From Nocardia nova NBRC 15556 (lineage in GTDB: Bacteria > Actinomycetota > Actinomycetes > Mycobacteriales > Mycobacteriaceae): DNA of 62,337 nt. The notes under the pieces are model-generated. The model worked only from the letters and a program-made list of their open reading frames with translations, had not been told where the DNA came from and did not search any database. The stretch covers positions 1-62,337 of the forward strand of contig NZ_BDBN01000061.1 of assembly GCF_001613005.1 (NCBI RefSeq). The letters run 5' to 3'. The translations under genes were made by a program, and so were the position numbers. Below are positions 1 through 8,470 of this stretch, one piece after another (positions within the stretch are counted from its first letter, which is position 1; each line of letters opens with the position of its first letter).

Positions 1-148
1 CATCGCGGCGCCTGGGCGTCGGGCGCCCCTTGCCGGCGGTCGGTGTGGGCCGCTGCGCTGCCGTGGCCGTGTCGTCGTCGGTCGCGGCCGACGTGTCGTC
101 GACGTGGTCGTCGGTGGTGCTGGCATCGCCACGGCGCAGGAACTTCAC
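1..148 (-). CDS. DUF3043 family protein, N-terminal fragment cut by window edge
   Basis: Reading the minus strand from a GTG at 148 gives about 49 residues that begin VKFLRRGD and run through an Asp/Thr-rich stretch to GKGRPTPRRRD. The lysine/arginine-rich GKGRPTP motif near the N-terminus is typical of actinobacterial DUF3043 membrane proteins, whose membrane helices would lie beyond the window edge. In mycobacteria a DUF3043 gene lies close to the ErpA/HesB gene, and here it is divergent from erpA, which supports the call. The function of the family is unknown. The fragment is too short to show the membrane part, so the assignment rests on this N-terminal motif and on context. Confidence 0.7.
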   Translation of the reverse strand, partial: MKFLRRGDASTTDDHVDDTSAATDDDTATAAQRPTPTAGKGRPTPRRRD

Positions 149-462
149 GCCGACCAGGCTATTGGATGGCATACCGGCCTGGAAATACGGTCTCCGCTGA
201 GCCTGTGTGATCGGTCATACCGCCCATACCGGCAAACCGGCTCCGACCGGCCGGTCTGTACCCCACGACACGCCCCGCGGGTGTGGTGATTCGCACGTCC
301 GAGCGCCCTCCACCCGGCAATTCCGGGGCCGACGGGCCCACGCCGGCGCGCGCAGTGGCAAGATTGGAATAGCCACCCGCGACGTGGCGTTGACAGCTAC
401 CGAGCCGTGCGCTGTTCACGGAAACAACGTTCACGGGTAACGAGGGTCTGCGAGGAGACTTC
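149..462. other. divergent intergenic region upstream of erpA
   Basis: This gap of about 314 bases separates the divergent DUF3043 and erpA genes. No reading frame in it looks like a protein. It must carry the promoters of both genes. The erpA ribosome-binding site is the GAGGAG at about 450-455. Confidence 0.6.
390..418 (+). promoter_or_regulatory. possible erpA promoter
   Basis: A perfect TTGACA at 390-395 is followed after 17 bases by a poor -10 match (TGTTCA, 413-418). It lies about 45 bases before the erpA start. The -35 is good and the -10 is weak, so this is tentative. Confidence 0.3.
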
Positions 463-813
463 ATGACTGTGCAGAACGAGACCACCACCCACGGTGTGAT
501 CCTGACCGACGCCGCCGCGTCCAAGGCGAAGGCGCTGCTGGACCAGGAGGGCCGCGACGATCTGGCGCTGCGCATCGCGGTGCAGCCGGGCGGTTGCGCG
601 GGTCTGCGGTACCAGCTGTTCTTCGACGATCGCACCCTCGACGGCGACCTGACCGCCGAGTTCGGCGGGGTCAAGCTGGCCGTCGACCGGATGAGCGCCC
701 CCTATGTTCAGGGCGCGTCCATCGACTTCGTCGACACGATCGAGAAGCAGGGCTTCACGATCGACAACCCGAACGCCACCGGCTCCTGCGCCTGCGGCGA
801 CAGCTTCAACTGA
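463..813 (+). CDS. erpA: iron-sulfur cluster insertion protein ErpA (HesB/IscA family)
   Basis: This 116-residue A-type Fe-S carrier delivers clusters to apo-enzymes in the cytoplasm. The three cluster-binding cysteines of the family are present: C45 in the GGCAGLRY motif, and C109 and C111 in the C-terminal GSCACGDSF motif. Length and spacing (C-x63-C-x-C) match the family. A GAGGAG ribosome-binding site precedes the ATG. It lies upstream of adoK on the same strand, the same neighbours as in mycobacteria (Rv2204c/Rv2202c region). The gap to adoK is about 100 bases, so co-transcription is possible but not certain. Confidence 0.93.
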   Translation: MTVQNETTTHGVILTDAAASKAKALLDQEGRDDLALRIAVQPGGCAGLRYQLFFDDRTLDGDLTAEFGGVKLAVDRMSAPYVQGASIDFVDTIEKQGFTIDNPNATGSCACGDSFN

Positions 814-915
814 CGATCTGCTCCCGGCGCGGAATCTCTGCGGAGGTTCCGCGCCGTGTCGTGCACACGGTACGGTAAGGCTGATTCCGCCCTCGACAGA
901 CAAGGACCGGGCTTC

Positions 916-1887
916 GTGACCATCGCTGTGTCCGCTTCCATCGCGACCGACCATTTGATGCGTTTTCCGGGGAAATTCTCCGACGTCCTGCTTGCCGATC
1001 AGTTGCAGCACGTGTCGTTGAGTTTTCTGGTCGACGATCTGGTGATTCGCCGAGGCGGTGTCGGCGGCAACATCGCGTACGCGATGGGTCTGCTGAACGG
1101 GAACCCGCTGCTGGTCGGCGCGGTCGGCCCCGACTTCGGTGAGTACCGCGACTGGCTCGAGCGCCACGGCGTGGACTGCTCGGCGGTGCGGATCTCCGAC
1201 ACCGCGCACACCGCGCGCTTCGTCTGCACGACCGACGAGAGCATGGCCCAGATCGCGTCGTTCTATCCCGGCGCGATGAGCGAGGCCCGCGACATCTCGA
1301 TCGCCGAGGTGGCCGAAAACCGTTCGCTGGACCTGGTTTTGGTGGGCGCCAACGATCCCGACGCGATGCTGCGCCACACCGAGGAGTGCCGCAAGCTCGG
1401 TATCCCGTTCGCCGCCGACCCCTCACAGCAGCTGGCCCGCCTCGACGGCGACCAGGCGCTCGCCCTGATCGACGGCGCCACATACCTTTTCACCAACGAG
1501 TACGAGTGGGGCCTGCTGCTGCAGAAGACCGGCCTGTCCCCCGAGGAGATCGGCCGCCGGGTCGGCATTCGCGTCACCACCCTCGGCGCCAAGGGCGCGC
1601 TGATCGTCGACGGTGATGGTGTCGAGGTGAATGTCGAAGTGGTGCCGGAACTTTCGCAGGTCGACCCGACCGGCGTCGGCGACGCGTTCCGGGCCGGCTT
1701 CCTCACCGGGCACACCGCCGGACTCAGCCTGCAGCGCTCAGCGCAGCTGGGTTCGCTGACCGCGGTGCTGGTGCTGGAAACCGTGGGCACCCAGGAGTGG
1801 TCGCTCGACCGCGACGACGCGCTGCGACGGTTGCGCGGCGCGTACGGCCCGGAGGCCGCGGACGAACTCGGCGCGCTGCTGAGCTGA
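916..1887 (+). CDS. adoK: adenosine kinase, PfkB carbohydrate kinase family
   Basis: It phosphorylates adenosine to AMP in purine salvage. The protein (323 residues from the GTG at 916) closely follows what I know of mycobacterial AdoK: SIATDHLMRFPG near the N-terminus, LSFLVDDLV, the glycine-rich RRGGVGGN, FYPGAMSEAR, and the PfkB signature DPTGVGDAFRAGF, whose second aspartate (about D256) is the catalytic base. The frame is open back to 856, but homology begins at VTIAVSASIATDHL, so the GTG at 916 is preferred. Mycobacterial AdoK is unusual among bacterial adenosine kinases in its PfkB/ribokinase ancestry, and this one looks the same. Confidence 0.92.
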   Translation: MTIAVSASIATDHLMRFPGKFSDVLLADQLQHVSLSFLVDDLVIRRGGVGGNIAYAMGLLNGNPLLVGAVGPDFGEYRDWLERHGVDCSAVRISDTAHTARFVCTTDESMAQIASFYPGAMSEARDISIAEVAENRSLDLVLVGANDPDAMLRHTEECRKLGIPFAADPSQQLARLDGDQALALIDGATYLFTNEYEWGLLLQKTGLSPEEIGRRVGIRVTTLGAKGALIVDGDGVEVNVEVVPELSQVDPTGVGDAFRAGFLTGHTAGLSLQRSAQLGSLTAVLVLETVGTQEWSLDRDDALRRLRGAYGPEAADELGALLS

Positions 1888-1985
1888 GCGCCGGCCCGAG
1901 AATCCGAGCCATCCGGCGGCCCGCGGCCGTGACGATTCACAACATTGCGTCCGGATGCGCGGAGTTCGCCGGCGAACAATAGGGT

Positions 1986-2705
1986 GTGCGTATGGGATCC
2001 GATCGTTTATATTTTCGTCAACTGCTGGCGGGCCGGGACTGGGCCGTCGGCGATCCGATTGCCACGCAGATGCGGAATTTCTCGTATTTGATCGGTGATC
2101 GCGAGTCCGGCGAATGTGTGGTGGTGGATCCCGCGTACGCGGCGGGTGATCTGGTCGATATCGCCGAGGCCGACGGCCTGCGGCTGACCGGTGTGCTGGC
2201 AACCCATCATCATCCCGACCACGTGGGCGGCACGATGATGGGTTTCACCCTGCGCGGGGTGAAGGAACTGCTCGAGCGGGTGCAGGTTCCGGTGCACGTG
2301 AACCACGAGGAACTGTCCTGGGTCGCGAATGTCACCGGTATCGCGCCGAGCGAGCTGACCGGACACGACCACGGCGACACCCTCGCCGTCGGTGGCGTCG
2401 AGATCGAATTCCTGCACACCCCCGGCCACACGCCGGGCAGCCAGTGCTTCCTGTTCGAGGACCGGCTCGTCGCCGGTGACACGTTGTTCGTGGACGGCTG
2501 CGGCCGCACCGACTTCCCCGGCGGCGATTCCGACGCCATGTTCCGCAGCCTGCGCCACCTGGCCGAGCTGTCCGGCGACCCGGTCGTCTACCCCGGCCAC
2601 TGGTACTCGGAAGAACCCAGCGCGGCCCTGTCGTCGGTGCGGGAGAACAACTACGTCATGCGCCCGACCACTCTCGAACAGTGGCATATGCTGATGCCCG
2701 GCTGA
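1986..2705 (+). CDS. MBL-fold metallo-hydrolase (glyoxalase II-like)
   Basis: A 239-residue beta-lactamase-fold hydrolase. It has the metal-binding motif HHHPDH at residues 74-79, then HTPGHTPGS, VAGDTLFVDGCGR and a final histidine in YPGHWYSEE, which is the two-metal set of glyoxalase II and persulfide-dioxygenase-like enzymes. The start is GTG at 1986 (an ATG two codons later is an alternative). The substrate cannot be told from sequence. A stem-loop followed by a T-run just after the stop probably ends the transcript. Confidence 0.85.
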   Translation: MRMGSDRLYFRQLLAGRDWAVGDPIATQMRNFSYLIGDRESGECVVVDPAYAAGDLVDIAEADGLRLTGVLATHHHPDHVGGTMMGFTLRGVKELLERVQVPVHVNHEELSWVANVTGIAPSELTGHDHGDTLAVGGVEIEFLHTPGHTPGSQCFLFEDRLVAGDTLFVDGCGRTDFPGGDSDAMFRSLRHLAELSGDPVVYPGHWYSEEPSAALSSVRENNYVMRPTTLEQWHMLMPG

Positions 2706-2725
2706 GCGACCACCTCCACCCTCCG

Positions 2726-2755
2726 AGCCCTTTCGCCTTGTGCGAGAGGGCTTTT
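2726..2755 (+). terminator. Rho-independent terminator after the MBL-fold gene
   Basis: Arms GCCCTTTCGC (2727-2736) and GCGAGAGGGC (2742-2751) pair with one mismatch around a five-base loop and are followed by TTTT. It lies about 20 bases after the stop of the metallo-hydrolase. Confidence 0.65.
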
Positions 2756-2889
2756 CGTACTTTCTGGGCAGATTCACCACCCCGGCGAACTTTTGCCGAC
2801 GCGGCGTTGATATCTTACCGACGCACCGTCAGGAAGATGGTGCTGTCGCGCCGCCGGTCCGACCGGCGGCAGCCGTGAGGAGTGTTGTC

Positions 2890-4014
2890 ATGTTCCTGGC
2901 ACTGCGCGAACTGTGGTACGCGCGAGTGAGATTCGGCCTGATGGGCGGCGTGGTCGCGCTCATCTCGATCCTGACCGTGATGCTGTCCGGGCTGTCGTCC
3001 GGACTCGTCGACGACGGTGTCTCCGGCCTGCGCGCCCTGCCGGTCGACGCCTTCGCCTTCGCGCACGGCACGAAGACCGATTCGGCATTCACCCGCAGCA
3101 CGATCGACACCGCACAGGTAGCGGCGTGGCGATCCCAGCCGGGCGTGGCCGACGCGGCCCCCTTCGGCAATACGCTGGTCAACGCCAAGACCGGCGGTGG
3201 CGTCGCGGTCGACTTCGCGCTGTTCGGCGTCGAACCGCAGTCGTTCCTGGCACCGGCGGCGGCGCAGGGCACAGGACTGGATCGACCGGACGGCATCGTC
3301 GTGAGCGCGACCGCCCTCGACAAGGGTGCGCGACTCGGCGACACCGTCGTCATCGATCGGCTCGGCACGACGCTGACGATCGTCGGTGTCACCGCGGGCA
3401 AACAGACCTTCGGCCATGTGGATGTCGCCTACGTGCCGCTGCACACCTGGCAGCAGATCCACGCCGGGGCGAAACCGGGTGAGCAGGTACGAGAGCAGTC
3501 CTACCGGGAGGCCAGTGCCGTGGCGCTGCGCGCGCAGCCGGGTGCGAAACTCGACCTGACCGCCGGCGACGCGGCCGCGGACACGACCGCCATGACCCGC
3601 ACCGCCTCCTACGACGCTTCCCCGGGATATACGGCGGAGATGGCGACCATGACGATGATCAAGGCGTTCCTCTACGCGATCTCGGCACTGGTGGTCGGCG
3701 CGTTCTTCCTGGTGTGGACCATCCAGCGCACGGGCGAACTGGCGGTGTTGCGGGCGATCGGCGCGCCGACGCGGTTCCTGCTCGTCGACGGACTCACCCA
3801 GGCCGTGGTGGTGCTGGTCGGCGCGACCGCCATCGGAGTGCTGATCGCCGTCGGCGGCAGCAGTTTCATCCACGGCATGCCGTTCACGCTCGAACCCGCA
3901 GCCGTCGCCACCGGAGCCGGCCTGCTGGTGTTACTCGGCGTGCTGGGCGCGGCCGCCGCCATCGTGCGCGTCACCAGAATCGATCCCCTCACCGCCTTGG
4001 GAGCCAACCGATGA
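2890..4014 (+). CDS. ABC transporter permease, FtsX/MacB-type
   Basis: A 374-residue membrane protein with one N-terminal membrane helix (about residues 15-40), a large extracytoplasmic domain, and three C-terminal helices in an FtsX-like domain (LYAISALVVGAFFLVW and onward, ending at DPLTALGANR). It pairs with the ATPase that follows, whose ATG overlaps its TGA (ATGA), so translation is coupled. The frame is open back to 2740, but the ATG at 2890 gives a normal FtsX-type N-terminus (MFLALRELWYARVRFGLMG) in which the helix follows a short basic segment. Such pairs export drugs, peptides or lipids; the substrate is unknown. Confidence 0.88.
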   Translation: MFLALRELWYARVRFGLMGGVVALISILTVMLSGLSSGLVDDGVSGLRALPVDAFAFAHGTKTDSAFTRSTIDTAQVAAWRSQPGVADAAPFGNTLVNAKTGGGVAVDFALFGVEPQSFLAPAAAQGTGLDRPDGIVVSATALDKGARLGDTVVIDRLGTTLTIVGVTAGKQTFGHVDVAYVPLHTWQQIHAGAKPGEQVREQSYREASAVALRAQPGAKLDLTAGDAAADTTAMTRTASYDASPGYTAEMATMTMIKAFLYAISALVVGAFFLVWTIQRTGELAVLRAIGAPTRFLLVDGLTQAVVVLVGATAIGVLIAVGGSSFIHGMPFTLEPAAVATGAGLLVLLGVLGAAAAIVRVTRIDPLTALGANR

Positions 4015-4745
4015 GCATCTTCACCACACGCAAAGGCGCTGCGACACAAGAGGATGCGCGCGCGAGCGACCTTTCCGACTCGAAGACGGGACTCGAACTC
4101 GACGGCGTAACCCTCACCCTCGGCGACGGTGCCGATACGGTGACCGCGCTGGACGACGTGCATCTGTCGGTCAACCCCGGGGAATTCGTCGCGATCATGG
4201 GACCCTCCGGCTCCGGTAAATCGAGTCTGCTCGCCGTGGCGGGCGGTCTCACCACTCCGGATACCGGACAGGTACGCATCGGCGGCACCGATCTCACCGC
4301 CCTGGGCCCGCGCGAGCGCACCCGATTCCGGCTGCACCACATCGGTTTCGTCTTCCAATCGGGCAACCTGCTGCCCGCGCTCACGGCCGCCGATCAACTG
4401 CGGCTGGTCGCCCGCCTCACCGGCACCCGCCGCGATCCGCGAGAGTTGCTCGGCGCGGTCGGCATGGGCGAGAAGGCGAATCGGCGACCGGAGCAGCTGT
4501 CCGGCGGTGAACGCCAGCGCGTCGGCATCGCCCGGGCGCTGATCGGCTCGCCGCGAGTCCTGCTGGTCGACGAGCCGACCGCCGCCCTGGATCGCGCCCG
4601 CAGCGCGGAGGTGGTGGAACTGCTGGCTCGCGAAACCCGCGCGGCGGCGGTCGCCACCGTCATGGTCACCCACGACCACGACATCCTCGACCGCTGTGAC
4701 CGCGTGTTGACCATGGTCGACGGCCGCCTCACCCCCGAGCGCTGA
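4011..4745 (+). CDS. ABC transporter ATP-binding protein, LolD/MacB type
   Basis: A 244-residue ATPase partner of the upstream permease. Walker A is GPSGSGKS (residues 64-71), then a Q-loop in FVFQSGNLLPALTA, the signature LSGGERQRVGIARA, Walker B VLLVDEP and the switch histidine in VTHDHD. The first 27 residues are a non-conserved extension before the ATPase fold. Its ATG overlaps the stop of the permease. A TetR gene about 120 bases downstream on the same strand is the likely regulator. Confidence 0.92.
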   Translation: MSIFTTRKGAATQEDARASDLSDSKTGLELDGVTLTLGDGADTVTALDDVHLSVNPGEFVAIMGPSGSGKSSLLAVAGGLTTPDTGQVRIGGTDLTALGPRERTRFRLHHIGFVFQSGNLLPALTAADQLRLVARLTGTRRDPRELLGAVGMGEKANRRPEQLSGGERQRVGIARALIGSPRVLLVDEPTAALDRARSAEVVELLARETRAAAVATVMVTHDHDILDRCDRVLTMVDGRLTPER

Positions 4746-4776
4746 GGGTCGGGGCACACCGCGACCGAGTGTGACC

Positions 4777-4802
4777 GCGACAGGATGTGATAGCACTGTC
4801 GC
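4777..4802. promoter_or_regulatory. inverted repeat upstream of tetR
   Basis: GCGACAG and CTGTCGC form perfect 7-base arms 12 bases apart, between the ABC ATPase and the TetR gene. This is a plausible operator for autoregulation by that TetR protein. Arms this short in high-GC DNA can arise by chance. Confidence 0.35.
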
Positions 4803-4865
4803 ATAGGGTCGGATGCGGCCCGGCCGGGTGAAACACCGTCCCGGCCGCGGCGAGAAGGAGGTTTC

Positions 4866-5474
4866 GTGCCGAGGATTCAGGCGGCGACTGTCGCGGAACA
4901 CCGGCAGGCGCAGCGGCGTGCCCTCCTCGACGCCGCGCGCGCGATCCTCTCCGAACAGACCGGTGCGGCGCCCACCCTCGCCGAGGTGGCCGCCCGCGCC
5001 GGTCTGGCCCGGCCCAGCGTCTATCAGTATTTCGGCTCACGAGACGAACTGTTCGAAGCGGTATTGGCCGATGCACTACCCCGCTGGAGCGCACGGATCA
5101 CCGAGCGCATGGCCGCGGCCGACGACCCCGGCGCCAAGGTCCTGACCTATGCGCTGGTCAATCTCGAACTGGTCGACGAGGGCGAACACGCGGTGGTACA
5201 AGGGCTTTCGACCCATATCGCGCCCGACGCCCTCGCCGCCCAGGGCCGCGCCATTCACGACGAACTCCGCACGCCGCTGATCGCCGCGCTGACCGAACTC
5301 GGCGCACCCGATCCGGCGACGACCGCCGAACTGATCAACGCCGTCGTCCTCACCGCCTCGCGCATGGTCGAAAACCACGCCCCCGTCGACACTGTGGCGA
5401 CACGCGTCCGAGAGCTACTGACTCCGTATCTCCGTCACGCGGCGGCCCGCCCGCACACACCCGACGGCACGTAG
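4866..5474 (+). CDS. TetR/AcrR family transcriptional regulator
   Basis: A 202-residue regulator. The N-terminal HTH runs over residues 15-60 (ALLDAARAILSE, then LAEVAARAGLARPSVYQYF and GSRDELFEAVL). The C-terminal ligand domain has no recognisable specificity. It starts at a GTG after GAAGGAGGTTTC, a strong ribosome-binding site. It follows the FtsX/ATPase pair on the same strand, a common layout in which the repressor responds to a substrate of the exporter. Confidence 0.9.
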   Translation: MPRIQAATVAEHRQAQRRALLDAARAILSEQTGAAPTLAEVAARAGLARPSVYQYFGSRDELFEAVLADALPRWSARITERMAAADDPGAKVLTYALVNLELVDEGEHAVVQGLSTHIAPDALAAQGRAIHDELRTPLIAALTELGAPDPATTAELINAVVLTASRMVENHAPVDTVATRVRELLTPYLRHAAARPHTPDGT

Positions 5475-5543
5475 CTCACCTCGGCCCCGCGGACGGCCAC
5501 GCCCCGGGACCGCATGCTCACTCCGTCCGGTGTGATGCTGGTG

Positions 5544-7211
5544 TCAATCCGGCCTGAGCGCGGCGACCGCGCGGTCCACAGTAGTGAACAGCCGCCCCTG
5601 CTCCTGCAGTTCGCGCCCGCGCGCGGTCCGGCGCACGGTGGCCAGGTTACGAGCGGGTAGTTCGGCGAAGTAGACGGTGACACCGCTGTCCCCCAGTTCG
5701 TTCACCAGCTCGAGGAACGCGCGCATCACGGTCAGCGTCACATCGGGTATCCACGAGCAGTCCAGCACGACGGTATGCACCGGATGCCCGGCCGCCGCGA
5801 GCTCGTCCACGCGGCGCCGGATGCCCTCGGTATTGGACCGCACGTTCGCGGTGTACAGCCCCGACGCGACCCGCAACACCAGCGGATTCGCGGGTTCGGT
5901 TGCGGCCGTGGGTGTTCCGCCTGCCCAGCGGCCGTCCGGAGCCCGGGTCAGCTGCACCACGTGCGGGCGATTCAGTTCGCGCAGCACCAGATAGAGCGTG
6001 GCGACCACACCCACGGCGACCGCGGGAAGCAAACCCATCACCAGTCCGATCGCCGCGGTGCCGACGGCGATCCGGAATTCGACGCGACTGACTCGCCAGA
6101 ACAGCGCCAGCGCACCGAAGTCCAGCAGCCCGAGCGTCGCCACCACCACCATCGCGCCGAGGACGGCTTGCGGCAGATCGTCGAGCACGGGCGCGAGGAA
6201 CAACGCCACCGCGACCGCCAGCGCCGCGGTGACGATCGCCGCCAGTTGTGTTCGCGCACCGGCACGCAACGCCACCGCGGTCTGCGAGAATCCGCCCGCC
6301 GGGGGCAGGGTGTGGAAGAACGAGCCCGCCAGCGACGCCATGCCGTTCGCGAAAAGTTCCCGGTTGCTGTCGATCTGGGGTTCACTCGCACGGCGCACGC
6401 CGCGCCCCACCGCGACCGTCTCCAGGAAGGCCATCATCGAGATGGCCAGCGCCCCCGGCAACAGGTCGCCGATATCGTGCAGCCGCGGCAGGCCGGGCAA
6501 CGGGATCCCGGAGGGGACCGGCGCGATCAACGCCACCCCGTGATCATCGAGATGCGCGAAGGCGACCAGCGCGATCCCGACCGCGACCACCACCAGCGGA
6601 CCGGGAACGCGCGGCAGCAGGCTCGACATCGCGTACAGGCCCGCGACCGCGGCCGCCGCCAGTATCACGGTCGCCGGATTCGCCGAGCCGAGCTGTTTCA
6701 GCGCCGACCACAACACCCGGAAGAATCCGGTGGCGGCCGGATCGGGGGGCACGCCCAGCAGTTTGGGCAACTGCCCGGCCGCCACGGTGAGCCCCACGCC
6801 GATCTTGATTCCGGTGAGCGTCGCGTCGCTGATGTTCTCGATGATCGAGCCCAGTCGCGCGAGCCGCGCCAGCAGCAGGATCACCCCGACCATCAGGGTC
6901 ACGGTCATCAGCGCGGTCTGCGCATCCTCGGATCCGGCGGCGATCCCGGCGCCGACCAGCGTGGAAGCGGTCAGGGTCGCGATGGTGGAGGTGGTACTCA
7001 CGCTCGCGGTACGCGACCCGCCCAGCAGCGCGTAGACGACCATCGGCACCATGCAGGTGTAGAGGCCGATCTGCACCGGCAGATCCGCGATGGTCGCGTA
7101 GGCCATGGCCTGCGGAATCACGACCGCACCCGCACTGAGCCCGGCCAGGATATCGGGCCGCAACCAGGTGCGGCGGTAACCGGTGAGCGTCGGCGCCACC
7201 GCGCTGCTCAT
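5544..7211 (-). CDS. SulP family anion transporter with C-terminal STAS domain
   Basis: A 555-residue inorganic-anion transporter (sulfate or bicarbonate type). The SulP entry segment is at the start (RPDILAGLSAGAVVIPQAMA), then about 10-12 membrane helices and a C-terminal STAS domain from about residue 430. In the STAS core the usual DxSG phosphorylation region reads LDCSWIPDVT, so the canonical serine motif is altered. The frame is open far upstream (to 8015), but the ATG at 7211 starts exactly where SulP homology begins. It lies downstream of the sulfatase-maturation gene on the same strand, with a gap of about 40 bases, so sulfate released by the sulfatase is a tempting substrate. That link is inference. 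Confidence 0.9.
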   Translation of the reverse strand: MSSAVAPTLTGYRRTWLRPDILAGLSAGAVVIPQAMAYATIADLPVQIGLYTCMVPMVVYALLGGSRTASVSTTSTIATLTASTLVGAGIAAGSEDAQTALMTVTLMVGVILLLARLARLGSIIENISDATLTGIKIGVGLTVAAGQLPKLLGVPPDPAATGFFRVLWSALKQLGSANPATVILAAAAVAGLYAMSSLLPRVPGPLVVVAVGIALVAFAHLDDHGVALIAPVPSGIPLPGLPRLHDIGDLLPGALAISMMAFLETVAVGRGVRRASEPQIDSNRELFANGMASLAGSFFHTLPPAGGFSQTAVALRAGARTQLAAIVTAALAVAVALFLAPVLDDLPQAVLGAMVVVATLGLLDFGALALFWRVSRVEFRIAVGTAAIGLVMGLLPAVAVGVVATLYLVLRELNRPHVVQLTRAPDGRWAGGTPTAATEPANPLVLRVASGLYTANVRSNTEGIRRRVDELAAAGHPVHTVVLDCSWIPDVTLTVMRAFLELVNELGDSGVTVYFAELPARNLATVRRTARGRELQEQGRLFTTVDRAVAALRPD

Positions 7212-7252
7212 CTGTCCTCCACTCCCCCCGGTCGGTTCGGCCGGGCGGGACC

Positions 7253-8230
7253 TCACTGCACCGGTCGATCCGCGACCACCCGGAAGCCCAGGTTCCCCGT
7301 CGAGGAGACCGGCTCGCTGCCCTGCCGCGCCGAGACCCGGTAACGACGGCAGTAGGACAGGTGGCACAGAAACGATCCACCCCGCATCACCCGGTCGCGA
7401 CCGAGATCGGGTCCGGTGGGATTCGCTTCGGGACTGTGCCGGTAGTAGTCCGGCGAGAAGTAGTCCGAACACCACTCCCACACGTTCCCGGTGGTGTTGT
7501 AGAGCCCGAAACCGTTGGGGGCATAGGCATTCACGGGCATCGTGCCGAGATGCGCGCCGGGGGCCGTGCGCGGGAATTCGCCGGTGAAGACATTCATGTG
7601 CCGCTGCCCGTCCGGCTCGAAGTCCTCGCCCCAGGGAAACGGGCCGGTGGATCCGGCGCGGGCGGCGTACTCCCATTCGGCCTCGGTGGGCAGCCGCGTG
7701 CCCGACCACGTGCAGAAGGCCCGGGCGTCCTCCCAGGAGACGTGGACGACAGGATGGTCGGCCATGGTGCCGACATCCGAGTCGGGCCCGAACGGATGAG
7801 CCCAGTCCGCGCCCTCCACCTGCCGCCACCACGGAGCGTTGACCACCGCGCGGGTGGGCGGCATATCCGGCGGCAGCAAGCCGGCGAAGACGAACGACCA
7901 GCCGTATTTCTCGGCATCGGTGCGGTAGCCGGTGTCGGCGACGAATGCGGTGAAGTCGGCATTGGTCACCGCGTATCGGCCGATGGCGAAGGCGTCGACC
8001 GTCACCCGGTGGCACGGCCCTTCGCCGTCGCCGGGATAGGCCCAGCGGCTCTCGTCTCCCATGATGAAGGTGCCGCCGGGAAGGGCGACCAGCGCGGCCT
8101 CGAACTCCGCGTGGCGATCCGCCTCGCCCGGCCGACCGGCATCGGCATCGTGACCGGTCGAATCAGCGCTCTTTCCCGCTGCCGGTGCGCAGCAGGCGTG
8201 GTGGGTGCCGGAGTCGGTGCGGTGTGGCAT
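7253..8230 (-). CDS. formylglycine-generating enzyme (sulfatase-modifying factor)
   Basis: A 325-residue copper-dependent oxidase that converts the active-site cysteine of sulfatases to formylglycine. The FGE fold is clear: LPGGTFIMGDES near the N-terminus, LPTEAEWEYAARAG, GNVWEWCSDYF, and the C-terminal GGSFLCHLSYCRRYR, which contains the two active cysteines (C289 and C294). The ATG at 8230 has the ribosome-binding site GAGGGAGAGGAAG. An in-frame start at 8338 is possible but lacks one. The arylsulfatase with an intact CxPxR is transcribed divergently 240 bases away, a typical enzyme/substrate pairing. Confidence 0.93.
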   Translation of the reverse strand: MPHRTDSGTHHACCAPAAGKSADSTGHDADAGRPGEADRHAEFEAALVALPGGTFIMGDESRWAYPGDGEGPCHRVTVDAFAIGRYAVTNADFTAFVADTGYRTDAEKYGWSFVFAGLLPPDMPPTRAVVNAPWWRQVEGADWAHPFGPDSDVGTMADHPVVHVSWEDARAFCTWSGTRLPTEAEWEYAARAGSTGPFPWGEDFEPDGQRHMNVFTGEFPRTAPGAHLGTMPVNAYAPNGFGLYNTTGNVWEWCSDYFSPDYYRHSPEANPTGPDLGRDRVMRGGSFLCHLSYCRRYRVSARQGSEPVSSTGNLGFRVVADRPVQ

Positions 8231-8470
8231 GACTTCCTCTCCCTCACTGTCCGAAACGTCAACGCCGGCAGCGGTAGCCGACCGTACGCTGACCCGACCG
8301 TACCGCCCGATTCGCCCGGTCGTGGGCGGTATCGGCAACTGCGTGCGCGGCCACGTCGGCGAAACCCGGATTCACCCCGGGCGGATGAGGCTTGCCGCGC
8401 CGGCCGGTGGTGCACTCGCAGGCGGCACTTACTCCGTGACGCAGACCAGTCTCCGACAGGGGTTCCAGCG

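Noticed and set aside
5677..7343. Long plus-strand frames antisense to the SulP gene
   Set aside because: They are His/Arg/Gly-rich with no domain, and the minus strand encodes a clear SulP transporter with STAS domain.
7361..8470. Upstream extension of the arylsulfatase frame to 7361
   Set aside because: It is antisense to the formylglycine-generating enzyme; the ATG at 8471 begins the sulfatase homology.
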